Below, piece after piece: positions 1-10,137 of a DNA stretch of 64,000 bases; the stretch's first letter is position 1, and each line of letters opens with the position of its first letter. The position numbers were made by a program, and so were the translations under genes. The stretch spans positions 578,393-642,392 of the forward strand of contig WTPW01000075.1 of the NCBI GenBank assembly GCA_009809945.1. The letters are read 5' to 3'. The notes under the pieces were generated by a model. That model made no database searches. It was not told the origin of the DNA and saw only the letters and a program-made list of their open reading frames with translations. The stretch is from Gigaspora margarita (Eukaryota > Glomeromycota > Glomeromycetes > Diversisporales > Gigasporaceae).

Positions 1-141
1 TTTACTTAGTGCATAAAGTTAGAATTAATTAATAAATTTTGTGAATCATAAGATTTCATATAATTCTATTAATAAAATTCTATAAAATCTTGTGATTCAC
101 AAGATTTCACTAATTAATTCTAACTTAATGCACTAAGTAAA
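1..141. repeat. PAL-P hairpin, copy 1
   Basis: This is a near-complete inverted repeat. It opens with TTTACTTAGTGCATAAAGTT and closes with its reverse complement ending GCACTAAGTAAA. The arms meet near position 70. Further copies lie at 327-468 and, decayed, at 57228-57352. It may continue left of the window. There is no coding content. It is probably a foldback MITE, but no target-site duplication can be tested at the window edge. Confidence 0.75.
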
Positions 142-146
142 CTTAT

Positions 147-322
147 TCAGCACCTAAAAATACATTAAATCGGCCAATTTCTTTTTATTTTACATGAAAT
201 TTGGAGAATAGATGCTTAAATTTGACTTTTTTGATCAAAAATCCAAACTTCTGCATCTATCCTCTAAATTTCAAGTAACATAAAAATAATTCTGCTGATT
301 TGATGCATTTTTAGGTGCTGAA
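147..322. repeat. Hairpin between two PAL-P copies
   Basis: The ends are inverted: TTCAGCACCTAAAAATACAT on the left and ATGCATTTTTAGGTGCTGAA on the right. The loop contains GATCAAAAATCC. The opening motif recurs at 473-492, so hairpins alternate here (PAL-P, this one, PAL-P, start of this one again). The 1-492 block therefore looks like a tandem array of two alternating palindromes. Confidence 0.65.
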
Positions 323-326
323 TAAC

Positions 327-468
327 TTTACTTAGTGCATAAAGTTAGAATTGATTAATAAAATTTTGTGAATTATAAGATTTTATAAAATTTTATTAAT
401 AAAATTTTATAAAATCTTATAATTCATAAAATTTTACTAATTAATTCTAAAAACTTGCACTAAGTAAA
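327..468. repeat. PAL-P hairpin, copy 2
   Basis: Second copy of the palindrome at 1-141, with the same TTTACTTAGTGCATAAAGTT start. It is more AT-shifted in the arms (for example TAAGATTTTATAAAATTTTA), which suggests independent C-to-T decay after duplication. Confidence 0.7.
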
Positions 469-492
469 CTTGTTCAGCACCAAAAAATACAT

Positions 493-669
493 ACAACTAT
501 ATTTGAACCCGGACTGGTTCGTGAACTTCGAACTGGACCCGGACCGAACTTATACTTGAGTCTGAGTCTGGTTTGAAGTCCGAAATTAGTAAAATTTAGA
601 GTCCGAGTCCGGTTCGATCCCGGACCGAACCTGGACCGGTTCAAGCCCAAACCGAACCTAGGAGCACTA
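493..669. repeat. hAT-G long terminal inverted repeat (right end only)
   Basis: About 175 bp built of degenerate GAACC/GGTTC motifs, ending AGGAGCACTA. Read from its outer end it starts TAGTGCTCCTAGGTTCGG, the same terminus and internal motif order as the ends of the elements at 49278-51682 and 59084-60677. The matching left end would lie before base 1, so the hairpins at 1-492 are probably inside this element. This copy keeps more CpG than the others. Confidence 0.6.
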
Positions 670-1152
670 ATTAGTATATACAAAATTTAGCAAGAAATTT
701 TTTTTATTAGAGCTCCAAAGTTGGTTTCATAAGAAAATTTTGAGATATGAATGTTTTTTTAAAAAAATGACAAAAAAATAAAATTTAATATTACATCTTA
801 TCTTAAATTTTGATTGGCTATTCTAATAGTTTTGTGTAACATGGTATAAAACACCATTGGTGCATTTTAGTAAAACTCTAATAAAATTTAAAAATTTTAA
901 TATAAAATTTTAATAAAAATATTTTTAATAATATAAAATATGAGTTTTACTAAAACGCACCTATGGTGTTTTACACCATGTTACACAAAACTATTAGAAT
1001 AGCCAATCAAAATTTAAGATCAGGTGTAACATAAAATTTCATTTTTTTGTTTATTTTTTTAAAAAAACATTCATATCTCAAAATTTTGCTTATGAAACCA
1101 CCTTTGGGGCTCTAATAAAAAAAATTCCTTGCAAAATTTTGTATATACTAAT
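670..1152. mobile_element. Hairpin element, 483 bp
   Basis: One palindrome whose ends read ATTAGTATATAC and GTATATACTAAT. The arms share GAGCTCCAAAG / CTTTGGGGCTC, the region around ATTGGCTATTCTAATAG, and GTAACATGGTATAAAACACC. The centre is near 910. It abuts the CACTA end of the preceding hAT-G terminal repeat. There is no open reading frame of note. It is probably a non-autonomous foldback transposon. Confidence 0.7.
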
Positions 1153-2357
1153 GCCCTAATAAAATCCCAGGCCTCGCCCTAACCCTAAAGTAATTAAATT
1201 TTATTTTTTGTTTTATAAAATTTATTTTTTTGTTTTTGTTACACAGATTTGCAAATCTAATTTACCTATGGTGGTAAAATACCATAGATGTGTTTTATAA
1301 TAATTGTAAAATATTTAGGATTTTAAAAAATGGTGCGGCTGCACCATGGTGCCCCCAGATCATATGATTGATGATGCTCAGTGCACTCTGGATATGATCA
1401 ATTTAATTTATTAAGAATTTGATACATTGTGATTTAAATTGCGATTTACAGTGATTATGGTGATTGATTAATATTAAAAAAATTAATTTATTATGCCCTA
1501 TATAATACAATACATATAAATACAATCTGATTACTAACCCTAACCAACTAAAACAATAGGCTAAATAACATGAATAACACAAAGGTGTTAGAATGGGATC
1601 CAAAGCCTTCTAAAAATAAAAATCCTTTTGTGCAAGATGAACTTGAAGCATTCAATACCTATTACTAGCGAAATCAAAAGCAGCAAATTGAACACCTAAT
1701 GATGTAAATAAATAATAATGTATAATAGTGAAAATGATGAATAACATCAAAAAACTAAACAATACCAATGATGCAGCAAAGTGAAAGGCAGAAACTGCAC
1801 AAACTGAATGAAATGTAAGAAAAAAGTTGCACTTGACAGAAGCAAAAAAACATTTATAAGAAAATTCAAATGCCAAAGCAGCAAGTCATACATCTAAATA
1901 TAGCCACTAACTGGTAATATTTTACACCTCAAGAAAGCTAACTGGAGCATCATATACATCAAGAAAGTTCAGAACGTTCTGCAAAAAAAAATCATTAGTA
2001 AGAGTTCACAAGCTAGAATAACAAAAACAACATCTAAAAATACCTGCTAACTCACAAACCCTCATTCTAACCCTAACCCTAACCATTATGCTATTTAAAG
2101 AATATGCATTATGACTACACAGACAAACAGAGAAAGGACTAACACTAACATAGCAAACATACAATGAAATTCAAATGAAATACCTAAGCACTACACATCG
2201 ACAAAATCCAAATAAAGGCAAATTCACACTAATACCAGAATGACAATGCTGAAAGTATAGCGTAATCAACAAAATTGTAACATAAAGCAAGCAGCAAAGC
2301 AACAAAAGCAAATAGCAAGACAAGCAGAATTAAACAAGCAACAAGGTAGTAGTAAAG
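1153..2357. other. Unassigned AT-rich stretch with telomere-like repeats
   Basis: No gene is seen. It holds CCCTAACCCTAA at about 1174, a run of two CCCTAA units at 2071-2084, and an A-rich tract at 1600-2350 full of AGCAA and ACAAGCA motifs. The A-rich tract resembles the tract at 3810-3950. Short open frames here have no recognisable protein features. Confidence 0.5.
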
Positions 2358-2440
2358 TAAGAGGAGTGCTATTTATCAGCTAATTTTTTAAAGAGGTGGG
2401 GTGTAAAGCAATTATCAGATCCTATATATAATATATATAA

Positions 2441-3250
2441 TAGGGTCTTAGCTGGGTCAGGTCAGATGCAGTTCAGATTATATACAATGATCACAAGTAG
2501 TTACTACATAGTAAAGTCCAAATCGTACTATGTAACTCGATAAAACTTGCTTAAATAAACTTGTTTGGGAAATGCCTAAAGCAAAGACAACTCATATTTA
2601 ATAATTTTTTAATTAACTTTAGGGTTAGGATCATTTTATATTAGGGTTAAATTAGGTTTTAGATTAATATATATAAGCAAAATTGCCTTCCTGACATTTT
2701 TGATTAACATATTGAGGTAGGTTTAGACTGCTGTTTTTTGTATTTTTCAAGGTTTTTGCTTCTCTTTTATTTTTGCTTTGATGAAGATCAACAAAATTCT
2801 ATAATTTAATTGGCAGTTGATTACATAATTTGTCTTCACTTTAGATGTCCCTCTTGCTTGGGAGATCATAATACATATACTCTGAAATTTTCATCTAAAT
2901 CGGAAAAATTTTTATTATTTAACTTATGTTTGTCGAACTTTTTTTTTAAAAAGATTTTAATTTTTTGCATTAAACGTAAAAATTAAAAGTCAAATAATAA
3001 ACATTTCTCTGATTTGGATAAAAATTTCAGAGTATGTGTAATTTGATCTTTCAAACAAGTTTACTTATGTAAAATTTAGACTTTACTATATAGCAACTAT
3101 TATCAACCCAGGTTCAACCCAGGTTGGGTTGGGTCAGACCCAGGTCAGGTTTGATATGAGGTGGGTCAGACCCAGGTCAGGTTTTGACCCAAGTTGGTCT
3201 AACCTGAATTAGGCCTAAACCCGACCCAACCTAACCAACTAAGACCCTTA
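2441..3250. mobile_element. hAT-like element with GACCCAGG-rich terminal repeats
   Basis: The ends are TAGGGTCTTAGCTGGGTCAG and, reverse-complemented on the right, TAAGGGTCTTAGTTGG. Exact 8-bp repeats ATATATAA flank both sides (2433-2440 and 3251-3258), though the low complexity weakens that test. The right end expands into degenerate GGTCAGACC motifs at 3105-3240. A PAL-A hairpin fills the centre. It lies inside the PIF-like element at 2361-3802. Confidence 0.65.
2488..3105. mobile_element. PAL-A hairpin, copy 1
   Basis: The arms begin GTAGTTACTACATAGTAAAG and end in the inverse (CTTTACTATATAGCAACTA). A core near 2920-3000 carries inverted TATTTAACTTATG / TTAAAAGTCAAATAATAA stems. Five copies occur in this window: here, 3290-3650, 50990-51375, 54505-54855 and 59308-59642. 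This copy is longer because about 250 bp of unrelated sequence (2570-2830) sits in the left arm. Confidence 0.65.
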
Positions 3251-3289
3251 ATATATAATATATATATATATATAATTTTTAAGATTTTT

Positions 3290-3650
3290 GGCCAATCACC
3301 AATAGTTATTACATAGTAAAGTCTAAATTCTACAATGTTAATCAGTTATTAATGCTTAAGTAAAGTTATTTGGAAGACTAAATTACATCTATTCTAAAAG
3401 TTTTATAAAAAAAAAAGTACTTTTTATTATTTACTTTTAATTTTTACATTCAATGAATATATTTTGTTAATAAAATTTTAATCTTTTTATTGAATGTAAA
3501 AATTAAAATCCAATTAATAAAAAGTTCTTCAATTTCATTGTAAATTTCAGAATATATATATTTTGATCTTCTGAATAATTTACTTAAGTGACTTTAATCG
3601 ATTTATTTAGTAAAATTTGGACTTTACTATGTAGCAACTTTCATTGATCA
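3290..3650. mobile_element. PAL-A hairpin, copy 2
   Basis: Same family as 2488-3105: AATAGTTATTACATAGTAAAG on the left and CTTTACTATGTAGCAACTTT on the right, with a central stem built from TTTTAATTTTTACATTCAAT and its inverse. It is about 360 bp long and has no coding content. A GGGTAGCTTATTTTCAGGTC motif follows at once at 3652, a piece of the PAL-B family. Confidence 0.7.
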
Positions 3651-3805
3651 TGGGTAGCTTATTTTCAGGTCAAAGATTTTTTTGTGTTTTTTGATCAAAA
3701 GAGGGGTAAAATTTTAACCAATCAAATTCTTGGAAAATTATTAGGTGGGATGGGGGTTAGCTACTTAGTAAAACCCTAATTAGCTAATAAATGGCCCTTC
3801 TCTAA

Positions 3806-4160
3806 GTGGTAAAGAAAGTGATAAAAATTACTGAAATGATAGCTCTACAATAATGATACCGAAGCGAAAACACCAAGCGACAACAATGAAGTGGTAACAC
3901 CAAAGTAATAACAACAAAGTGATGACCACAAAAATTAGAAAGATGATACAAGCTATCTGGAAAAAAGATTTTATTAGTAATAAATACTTAAATATATAAA
4001 AAAAAATAATAAAAAAATAAAAAACTGTGATTATCAATGATTAATCACTATATTTATACCCTGTAATTAGGGGTGCACTATAGTGCAGGGTGCACCAAAA
4101 TATAAATTTCAAATACTTAATAAAAATTAATTTTTTTTATAAAATATTTTTAATATTTTA
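3806..4160. other. A-rich relic, no gene
   Basis: The 3830-3950 part repeats motifs such as ACCAAAGTAATAACAACAAAGTGATGACC (the minus-strand sense is GGTNTT/GTTGTTGC-like). It resembles, in reverse, the repeats at 7480-7960 and 32590-32770. At 4068-4096 there is a small palindromic GGTGCACTATAGTGCAGGGTGCACC motif. Confidence 0.4.
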
Positions 4161-4817
4161 TTCCTTAAACTGTAAGCAATTCCAGGCAAATTTGCCTAGA
4201 AAATTGCTATAAATGTGCTTATGATCTATATTTTTTAAAACTTAAAATATTTAATTAAAATTTTTTTTGATAATATTTGAAAATAAGGATTATATTATAG
4301 TAGTATTTAATTTTATATTATAAGAAAAAAAGTTTAAGTTGCTTATAAGCTAAAAATAGACAAATTTTAAAAAATTTATTAGCTAAAAAAATTATTTACT
4401 TATTCTTGGCAAACTCTATAAATATTAGCTCTAGCTCTCTGTTCTAATAAAATATTGTAGTTTATAAAAAGGATTACAACTTTAATTATTGCAACTTTTG
4501 TGATTTACTTGTAAAAATTAGGACTTTAATTAGAAGTGAAAATTTTTTTTATAAACGGGAATATATAAAATTTAAAAAAATCTAAAGAAAAGCTTTATAG
4601 TAAAAATTTTAAATTAAAAACTTCAAACTTTTATTACTTTAAAGTTTATTAATAATTTTAAAAAATTTTTATAATAAAGTTTATAAAGTATATTTTAAAG
4701 AAAATATTCTATAAATAAAGTATACCCATATTCTTAATAAATTTTTATTTTATTTAAAAAATTGTAAATATGATTAAAAATTACAGGCAAATTTGTCTGG
4801 AATACAGTTTAAGGGAT
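4161..4817. mobile_element. Hairpin element with CCTTAAACTGTA ends
   Basis: The left end is CCTTAAACTGTAAGCAATTC followed by CAGGCAAATTTGCC. The right end is the inverse, GGCAAATTTGTCTGG then CAGTTTAAGGG. About 655 bp of AT-rich arms lie between. There is no open frame. It is probably a foldback MITE; the target duplication is not clear. Confidence 0.6.
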
Positions 4818-5280
4818 AATAATTTATAATAAAATTAGAAAAAAATCTAGATAGTGTACATTTTGTGTCTCTAATGTACTAATAATTAGTTTTATCTAGA
4901 ATTAAAGTTAGAGTTAGAGTTAGAATCAAAATTAGTACAGAATTGTGAGAGAATCATTTTTTATTAGAAGTGCAACAGAGGTTACCCTAGTAAAATTTTG
5001 AGATATTAAAATAGAGGGCACAATGTACATGGGGTATCGTCTAGTCTAGTTCTAAAATTAAATTTTTAAACTAAAAATTTTTATTAAAAAATTTAATTAA
5101 TTTTTAAAGTTTTAAATTAATTTATAATTATAAAATATTTTATTAAAATAATAGCTTTAAATTTTTAATTGAATTTGTAGAGCTAGCTTTTCTGATTCTA
5201 ATGATAATAAATCATTAAATTTGACCAAAATCTCACTAAAATATAAAGATTTTTATATTTAGTTTATATATATATGTATA
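4818..5280. other. AT-rich stretch, nothing recognised
   Basis: No gene, RNA motif or clear repeat boundary is visible. It ends in a TATATATGTATATATATATA tract that served as the insertion target of the next element. Confidence 0.4.
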
Positions 5281-5583
5281 TATATATAGGAAATCCTATT
5301 TCCACTATGGTATTTTGCTATTTTCACCATAGTTATACAAGAATTTCTATTTTTAGAATTTAATATAATATATTATAAAATTTAACTTTGTCTTTAATAC
5401 TAATTCTAAAACTAATAAGTAAACCTTCTTTGGCTCCTAGTTAAAAGTTGTAGAGCTCATTTTTCTGATTCTAATGGTAGTTAAATCATCAAAATTGGTC
5501 TAGTGGATCCCAAAATACTTGGGATCAAAGAAGAGAACATAAGGATCAGCAAATTCACTATTATACAAGCTATTAATTTTTCT

Positions 5584-5950
5584 TTACATATGTTTGAAAA
5601 GTTTTTTTGGTGTAGTAAAAAATTTTACTAAGAAAACAATAAATCTTGTCTTAAGAAACTAGCATTTTTTTTGAGCCAAAGAACAAGTTTACTTAAAGAT
5701 ACAAAGTTAATTATGATAATAAAATTCTGTGCAAATCACGATTTTCGTCTGATGGCTTTTTTCTAACTTTTTTTACATATGTTTAGAAAAGTTTTTTTAT
5801 TATAGCGAAAATTTTTACTAAGAAAATAATAATACTCATCTTAAGCAACTAGCATTTTTTTGGGCCAAAGAACAAGTTTACTTAAGAGCCCAAAGTCAAT
5901 TTTAATAATAAAATTTTGTGCAAATCACGATTTTCATTTGATGTCAGTTT
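5584..5950. repeat. Tandem duplication, ~188 bp unit, in a hairpin loop
   Basis: Two direct copies begin TTACATATGTTT (5584 and 5773). Both contain GCCAAAGAACAAGTTTACTT and GCAAATCACGATTTTC in the same order. They sit between the inverted arms of the 5289-6249 element, so the loop, not the stem, was duplicated. Confidence 0.75.
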
Positions 5951-6119
5951 TATAATGCTTTGTGTAATAGTGAATTTGCTGATCCTTATGTTCTCTTCTT
6001 TGATCCCAAGTATCTTGGGATCCACTAGGCTGATTTTGATGATTTAACTACCATTAGAATCAGAAAAATGAGCTCTACAACTTTTAACTAGAAGCCAAAG
6101 AAGATTTATTTATTAGTTT

Positions 6120-6140
6120 TTAGGGTTAGGGTTAGGGTTA
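6120..6140. repeat. Interstitial TTAGGG repeats
   Basis: Three perfect TTAGGG units plus TTA, inside the right arm of the 5289-6249 hairpin. The left arm at the corresponding place (5390-5425) lacks them, so they arose or were inserted after the arms formed. Confidence 0.85.
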
Positions 6141-6257
6141 AAATTAAAGTTAGAGATAGAATTAGATTATTATTTTGAATTCTAAAAATAGAAATTTTGT
6201 ATAGCTATGGTAGAAATAGCAAAATACCATGGTGGAAATAGTAGCTCCCTATATATA

Positions 6258-6719
6258 ATATGTATATTATAAAAATATATAATTATAATAACTAAAATTG
6301 ATATATTTTATAAAATTTTTAATAAAATTTAATAAATTTATTTTTACTTTAATCAGAAAAGCTAGCTTTATAACTGGTTAAAATTTAGTATATATTGGCT
6401 TAATAAAATTTTTTAATATTAATTCATTTTTAAGCTTTTAAATTAAATTTACTATAAATTTACTATTAGTTTACTATTAATTTACTATAATTTTATATGT
6501 AAATTTAACCATTTTTGGATTTGTACCACCTTATATCAAATCTATTAATTTTATTTTAATAATTTTTTAATAATTTTAAAATTAGATATAGATTAAAAAC
6601 AATAGAAATTTTATTTTTTTATTAAGAATTATTTATATATATTCCTGGCTATATTTAGCCTATATTATGTATCTCAAAATTTTACTAGAGTAACCCCTAT
6701 TGTGTTACTAAGTAAAAGG
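6258..6719. other. AT-rich stretch, nothing recognised
   Basis: Very AT-rich, with short repeats such as TTTACTATTAATTTACTATA near 6450-6500. No coding or RNA feature is visible. Confidence 0.4.
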
Positions 6720-6737
6720 AAAATTATAGGCATCTTC

Positions 6738-8515
6738 CGCGAGAGATATATCTCCCTGGGAGATATATCTCCCACTCAGTGTACTGATGCCAGATCAGGG
6801 ATCAGATCATCTCCTTTCTAGTAAATACATGTAAATAAGTAGGTTTCCTTTTCTGTATTGTTTTTTTTTCTGCTTTTTTTTCATCAGTTTTTTTTTTGAA
6901 CTAATGCTTTTTTTCTTGTTAGTGGAGCTACTGTAGGTGTTATTTTTTTTTTAGCACTGTCATTTGGTGATTCCAAATCGGCTAAAAAGGATTTGGCTCT
7001 GTTCAGTAGGGGGTTTTTTTGGTCTGCCTTTTCTGTTCTTGCTTTGTTGTAGTTTTTTTATTATTTTTTTTATTTTATTTTTGAACTAACACTTTTTTTC
7101 TCATAGTAAGTGGAACCACCGTAGATGTCATTATTTTTTGGCGCTATTGTTTGTGGTGATTCAAGGAGGATTTGGCTTTGTATATTTAGCAACCTGGTTG
7201 GATGGTATACAAAAAGTTGAAACAATTAGCACTCAAGATGTTTGGTAGTTCTAAGGGATTTAATAATTTTGGTTCGTTGTTTATGGAGTATGGAGATTCT
7301 GGGCTTTCATCATTTCAGCTTTGGTGGTTGGTTTGTTTCTTTTTTTTCTCTTTTATTTTATGTATATAGTAATTTTGGGCTTTTTAACTTTGCTGTTTCA
7401 GTTGTGATTTCGGCATGGTAAGTCTTGTTGTGTTTTCTTGTAGATAAGTTTTTTTTTTCTTCAACTAATCTCTTTCACTTTCATTGGTAGTGACTTCAGG
7501 CTTCGTCATCATTGGTGTTCTTGGACTTTGTGATATCATTTGTGAGGTTTCATTGGTGATTTTAGGCTCTTTGACATTCTTGGTTTTATTGGTAAGTAAG
7601 TCTTGTTGGTGTTTTGCTTTCATAGATTTTTGTTTTTCTTTTTTTTCTCTTTTCTCAGCTTATTTTTTTTTCCTAGAATAATAGGTTCAGGCTTTGTCAT
7701 TTCAGTGCTTTCGTTAGTGATTTCAACTTTGCTATTTTGGTTGGTTTGGGTTTGTGATTTCCTGGTAAGTCTTGTTTGTGTTTTCGTATAAATACATTTT
7801 TTTTTCTTGACTAATTCTTTTCACTATCATTGGTAGTGATTTTAGTCTTTGTCATCGTTGGTGTTCTTGGACTTTGCTGTTACATTAATGTAGTTTGTGG
7901 CTTTTCAACATTTTTGTTAGTAAGTAAATCTTGTTGGCTTGTTTGTGTTTTCACTTTTAGTAGAAATTTTTTTTTTCTTCTTTCTCATGGCTTATTTTTT
8001 TTTTAGAGAATAATAGGTGTTTTTGTCTTTGGAGCCTTTTTGGGTATGCTTTCATCAGGTCTTCTCCTTGAAAGTAGGATGGAGGCTCATAGTTGTTCTG
8101 ACATGCAAATCGATTTTCAATAGTATTGCGAAATGCTTTAGAGTTTTATTTTTTTATTTTTTTTTTCTTAGCACGAATTTGTATCATTTGGTTTTTTTTT
8201 ATGATGTTATAATATTGTAATTGTCCATTTGTATTTAAATAAATTAAATATTTTAATCAAGTATATCATATTGGCTTCGCAGGATCTGAACTAAATTTTA
8301 TGGGATCGTGTGGGTGCTAGTACATAAAGTTAAAAAACAAGTTTAAAAAGTTATCTGGGCAAATAAATTTTGTCTGAAGTTGATCAGTGAAATAAAGGTT
8401 CGAGTAGTATGAATATACAGTACTTCAGAATGAGTATTACATAATATTTGCAGCTTTTGATTGGTTGGAATATATATCTCCCTGTGGAAGATATATCTCT
8501 TGTGAGAGATGCTTA
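6738..8515. mobile_element. TIR element with AGATATATCTC ends
   Basis: The left end holds GGCATCTTCCGCGAGAGATA and a second GGGAGATATATCTCCC block. The right end holds the inverse, GGAAGATATATCTCTTGTGAGAGATGC. The AGATATATCTCC pairs are themselves palindromic. The interior is T-rich on the plus strand and carries tandem GTAAGTCTTG repeats (7418-7960). No transposase is detected. The exact boundaries and target duplication are uncertain. Confidence 0.55.
7418..7960 (+). repeat. Alternating tandem repeats carrying GTAAGTCTTGTT
   Basis: GTAAGTCTTGTTG-type motifs recur near 7418, 7592, 7764 and 7922, about 160-175 bp apart. The full sequence is more similar at twice that distance: the 7485-7530 and 7832-7875 segments both read TTCATTGGTAGTGA-like, then GTCATCNTTGGTGTTC. 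Each unit is a poly-pyrimidine tract, then GTAGTGA, then a GTAAGT that looks like a splice donor. Short open frames here are by-products of the T-rich repeats. Confidence 0.6.
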
Positions 8516-9185
8516 AAAGCTTGCTAAGTAAAAATGGTTTTCTCATGATTTTACCCTAATCCCACCAAAAACCCTAACCCTAACCCTAACTCTAACCCTA
8601 ATTCAATTTCTAATATAATTCTAATTTTAATATAAATTTAACTCTAACTCCAACCTATATAGCTACAAATTTTTTTATATATTAATAGTATGGCTACATG
8701 TAGCCTATGGCTGCAAATAAATTAATTCTTTTTATTATTATCTAATAAATTAATATTTTGAATATTTTTTAAATACTGTACTAAATTTAGTATAGCAAGT
8801 TTTGCAATTTGTAATTTCATTTAAAGCTAATTTATACTAAATTTTTATAAATAACTTTTGCTAAAATTTTATATAGAAAAAATAATAGTATTAAAGAAAA
8901 TTTTAGCAAAGTTTAAATAAAAATTATTATTGATTGTTAAAATATGATTTTTTAATTTGTACTAAATTTAGTACAAAGCACTTATGGATACCCATTAATA
9001 TTATTTATTTTTTTTTTATAAGTTAAATGATTTATTTGCTTATTTTTTAATAAATTTTTAAAGTTATCTGTTATATACTAATAATGCTTATTAGTATTAG
9101 TAAAAACCCTTGCTTAGAGCTATTATAAAAAAATTTAAATTTCTTGTGACCTATATACTAATAGCTTAGGGTCCTATAGTACCTC
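8516..9185. other. AT-rich stretch with telomere-like motif
   Basis: CCCTAACCCTAACCCTAAC starts at 8572 and decays to CTCTAACCCTAATTC by 8605. GGCTACATGTAGCC, a perfect 14-bp palindrome, lies near 8691. GTACTAAATTTAGTA-like palindromes occur near 8765 and 8970. No gene is seen. Confidence 0.5.
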
Positions 9186-9189
9186 TCCT

Positions 9190-9713
9190 TTATATGATAT
9201 TAGGTCAGATAATTGGTATCATGCTACTCCAAATTCTCTATATACAAAATTATTTCTCAAGGTTGACATCTCATTGTTTTCTAATCAAAAACTATGAACT
9301 GCTAATATTCTATTTATATCCTCTTTTTTACTCCAATCTTTATCTGACTTACTGTCTTCCTTCTCATCTTTTTTAACACAATTTTACAGTACAACTGATA
9401 TTAAAAATGCTAATTTTTGGCTCTTAGAAGACACAAAGCATCAATATTTATTTTTTTCTAATATAAATTATATTGTGCCCAGCTATCTATAGCATTTCTA
9501 ATAAGATATTAAAACTTACTGATTCTATAATATAGGAGTCTTGATTTATTACCACACCTTCAACCTTAACTTTTACTTTCAGAATATATCCCACAAATTC
9601 ACTTATATAATTATTCGCTATTTGGCCTTTCCTATATGTCTTTTCAAGTAAGTCTCTTTTGCCTTGCATATCTTTCATGCATAAGATTTAACTTTGATCC
9701 AGAATCAATAGGC
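9190..9713 (-). pseudogene. LTR-retrotransposon aspartic protease relic
   Basis: Reading leftwards on the minus strand from about 9712, the frame gives MPIDSGSKLNLMHERYARQK, with the DSG active-site triplet of retrotransposon aspartic proteases at about 9699-9707. After a frameshift it continues into a 63-residue open frame (9678-9487) whose end, SFNILLEML, corresponds to the hydrophobic ILLGR flap-side motif of the family, with the Gly-Arg lost. Downstream (to about 9190) only charged fragments such as DEKEDSKSDKDWSKKED can be seen. Reverse transcriptase and integrase are missing. The gene is dead through stops and shifts. The Gag relic lies upstream, separated by the hairpin at 9718-10133. 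A Ty3/Gypsy origin is my inference from the protease and Gag style. Confidence 0.6.
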
Positions 9714-9717
9714 ATAT

Positions 9718-10133
9718 GGTACAAGACATCTATACTCGACAATCACGTGATGTGTTTCAATTTTTCAAATGCCTATAACTTCTTATCTAAGGGGTTTTAA
9801 AAAAATCTGACTAGTAACTTTATAAAGCTATATCAGTTCTACATATATGCCAAATATCTTTTCAAAATCTCATCACTGTAAGAAGTTTTAGCATTTTGAA
9901 AATTGAAATTTTATATGTAAATTTATAAATTTACATATAAAATTTCAATTTTCAAAATGCTAAAACTTCTTACAGTGATGAGATTTTAAAAAGATATTTG
10001 GCATATATATAGAACTGATATAGCTTTATAAAGTTACTGATCAGATTTTTTTAAAACCCCTTAGATAAGAAGTTATAGGCATTTGAAAAATTGAAACACA
10101 TTACATGATCATTGAGTATAGATGTCTTGTACT
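9718..10133. mobile_element. Hairpin MITE inserted between Gag and protease
   Basis: A 416-bp palindrome: GGTACAAGACATCTATACTC on the left and the inverse, GAGTATAGATGTCTTGTACT, on the right. The centre at about 9925 is CATATAAATTTATAAATTTA-like. The arms remain very similar over most of their length, so it is fairly young. ATAT flanks both sides (9714-9717 and 10134-10137). It lies immediately upstream of the codons for the protease DSG motif. Confidence 0.8.
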
Positions 10134-10137
10134 ATAT

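Larger units (their letters stand above)
2361..3802. mobile_element. PIF/Harbinger-like TIR element with nested insertions
   Basis: The left end reads GAGGAGTGCTATTTATCAGC. The right end, reverse-complemented, reads GAGAAGGGCCATTTATTAGC. Both are flanked by TAA (2358-2360 and 3803-3805), the 3-bp duplication typical of PIF/Harbinger. A sister copy with the same ends lies at 42836-43793. Inside are the hAT-like element at 2441-3250 and a PAL-A hairpin at 3290-3650. No transposase remains. Confidence 0.7.
5289..6249. mobile_element. PAL-E hairpin element, 961 bp, 8-bp target duplication
   Basis: The termini are GGAAATCCTATTTCCACTAT and, reverse-complemented, GGGAGCTACTATTTCCACCA. Both are followed by TGGTATTTTGCTATTT and CCATAG. 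The 8-bp repeat TATATATA flanks both sides, but it is low complexity. The arms carry the shared core module (AAAGTTGTAGAGCTC to CTAGTGGATCCC) at 5443-5510, with its inverse at about 6005-6090. The loop is a direct duplication (5584-5950). A larger member is at 52280-56099, where the 8-bp duplication is clearer. The superfamily is not identified. Confidence 0.7.

Noticed and set aside
1-669. Complete hAT-G element at the left edge
   Set aside because: Only the right terminal repeat is visible; the left end and target duplication would lie outside the window.
8572-8605. A true telomere or chromosome end
   Set aside because: Only three perfect units, decaying at once, with transposon DNA on both sides.
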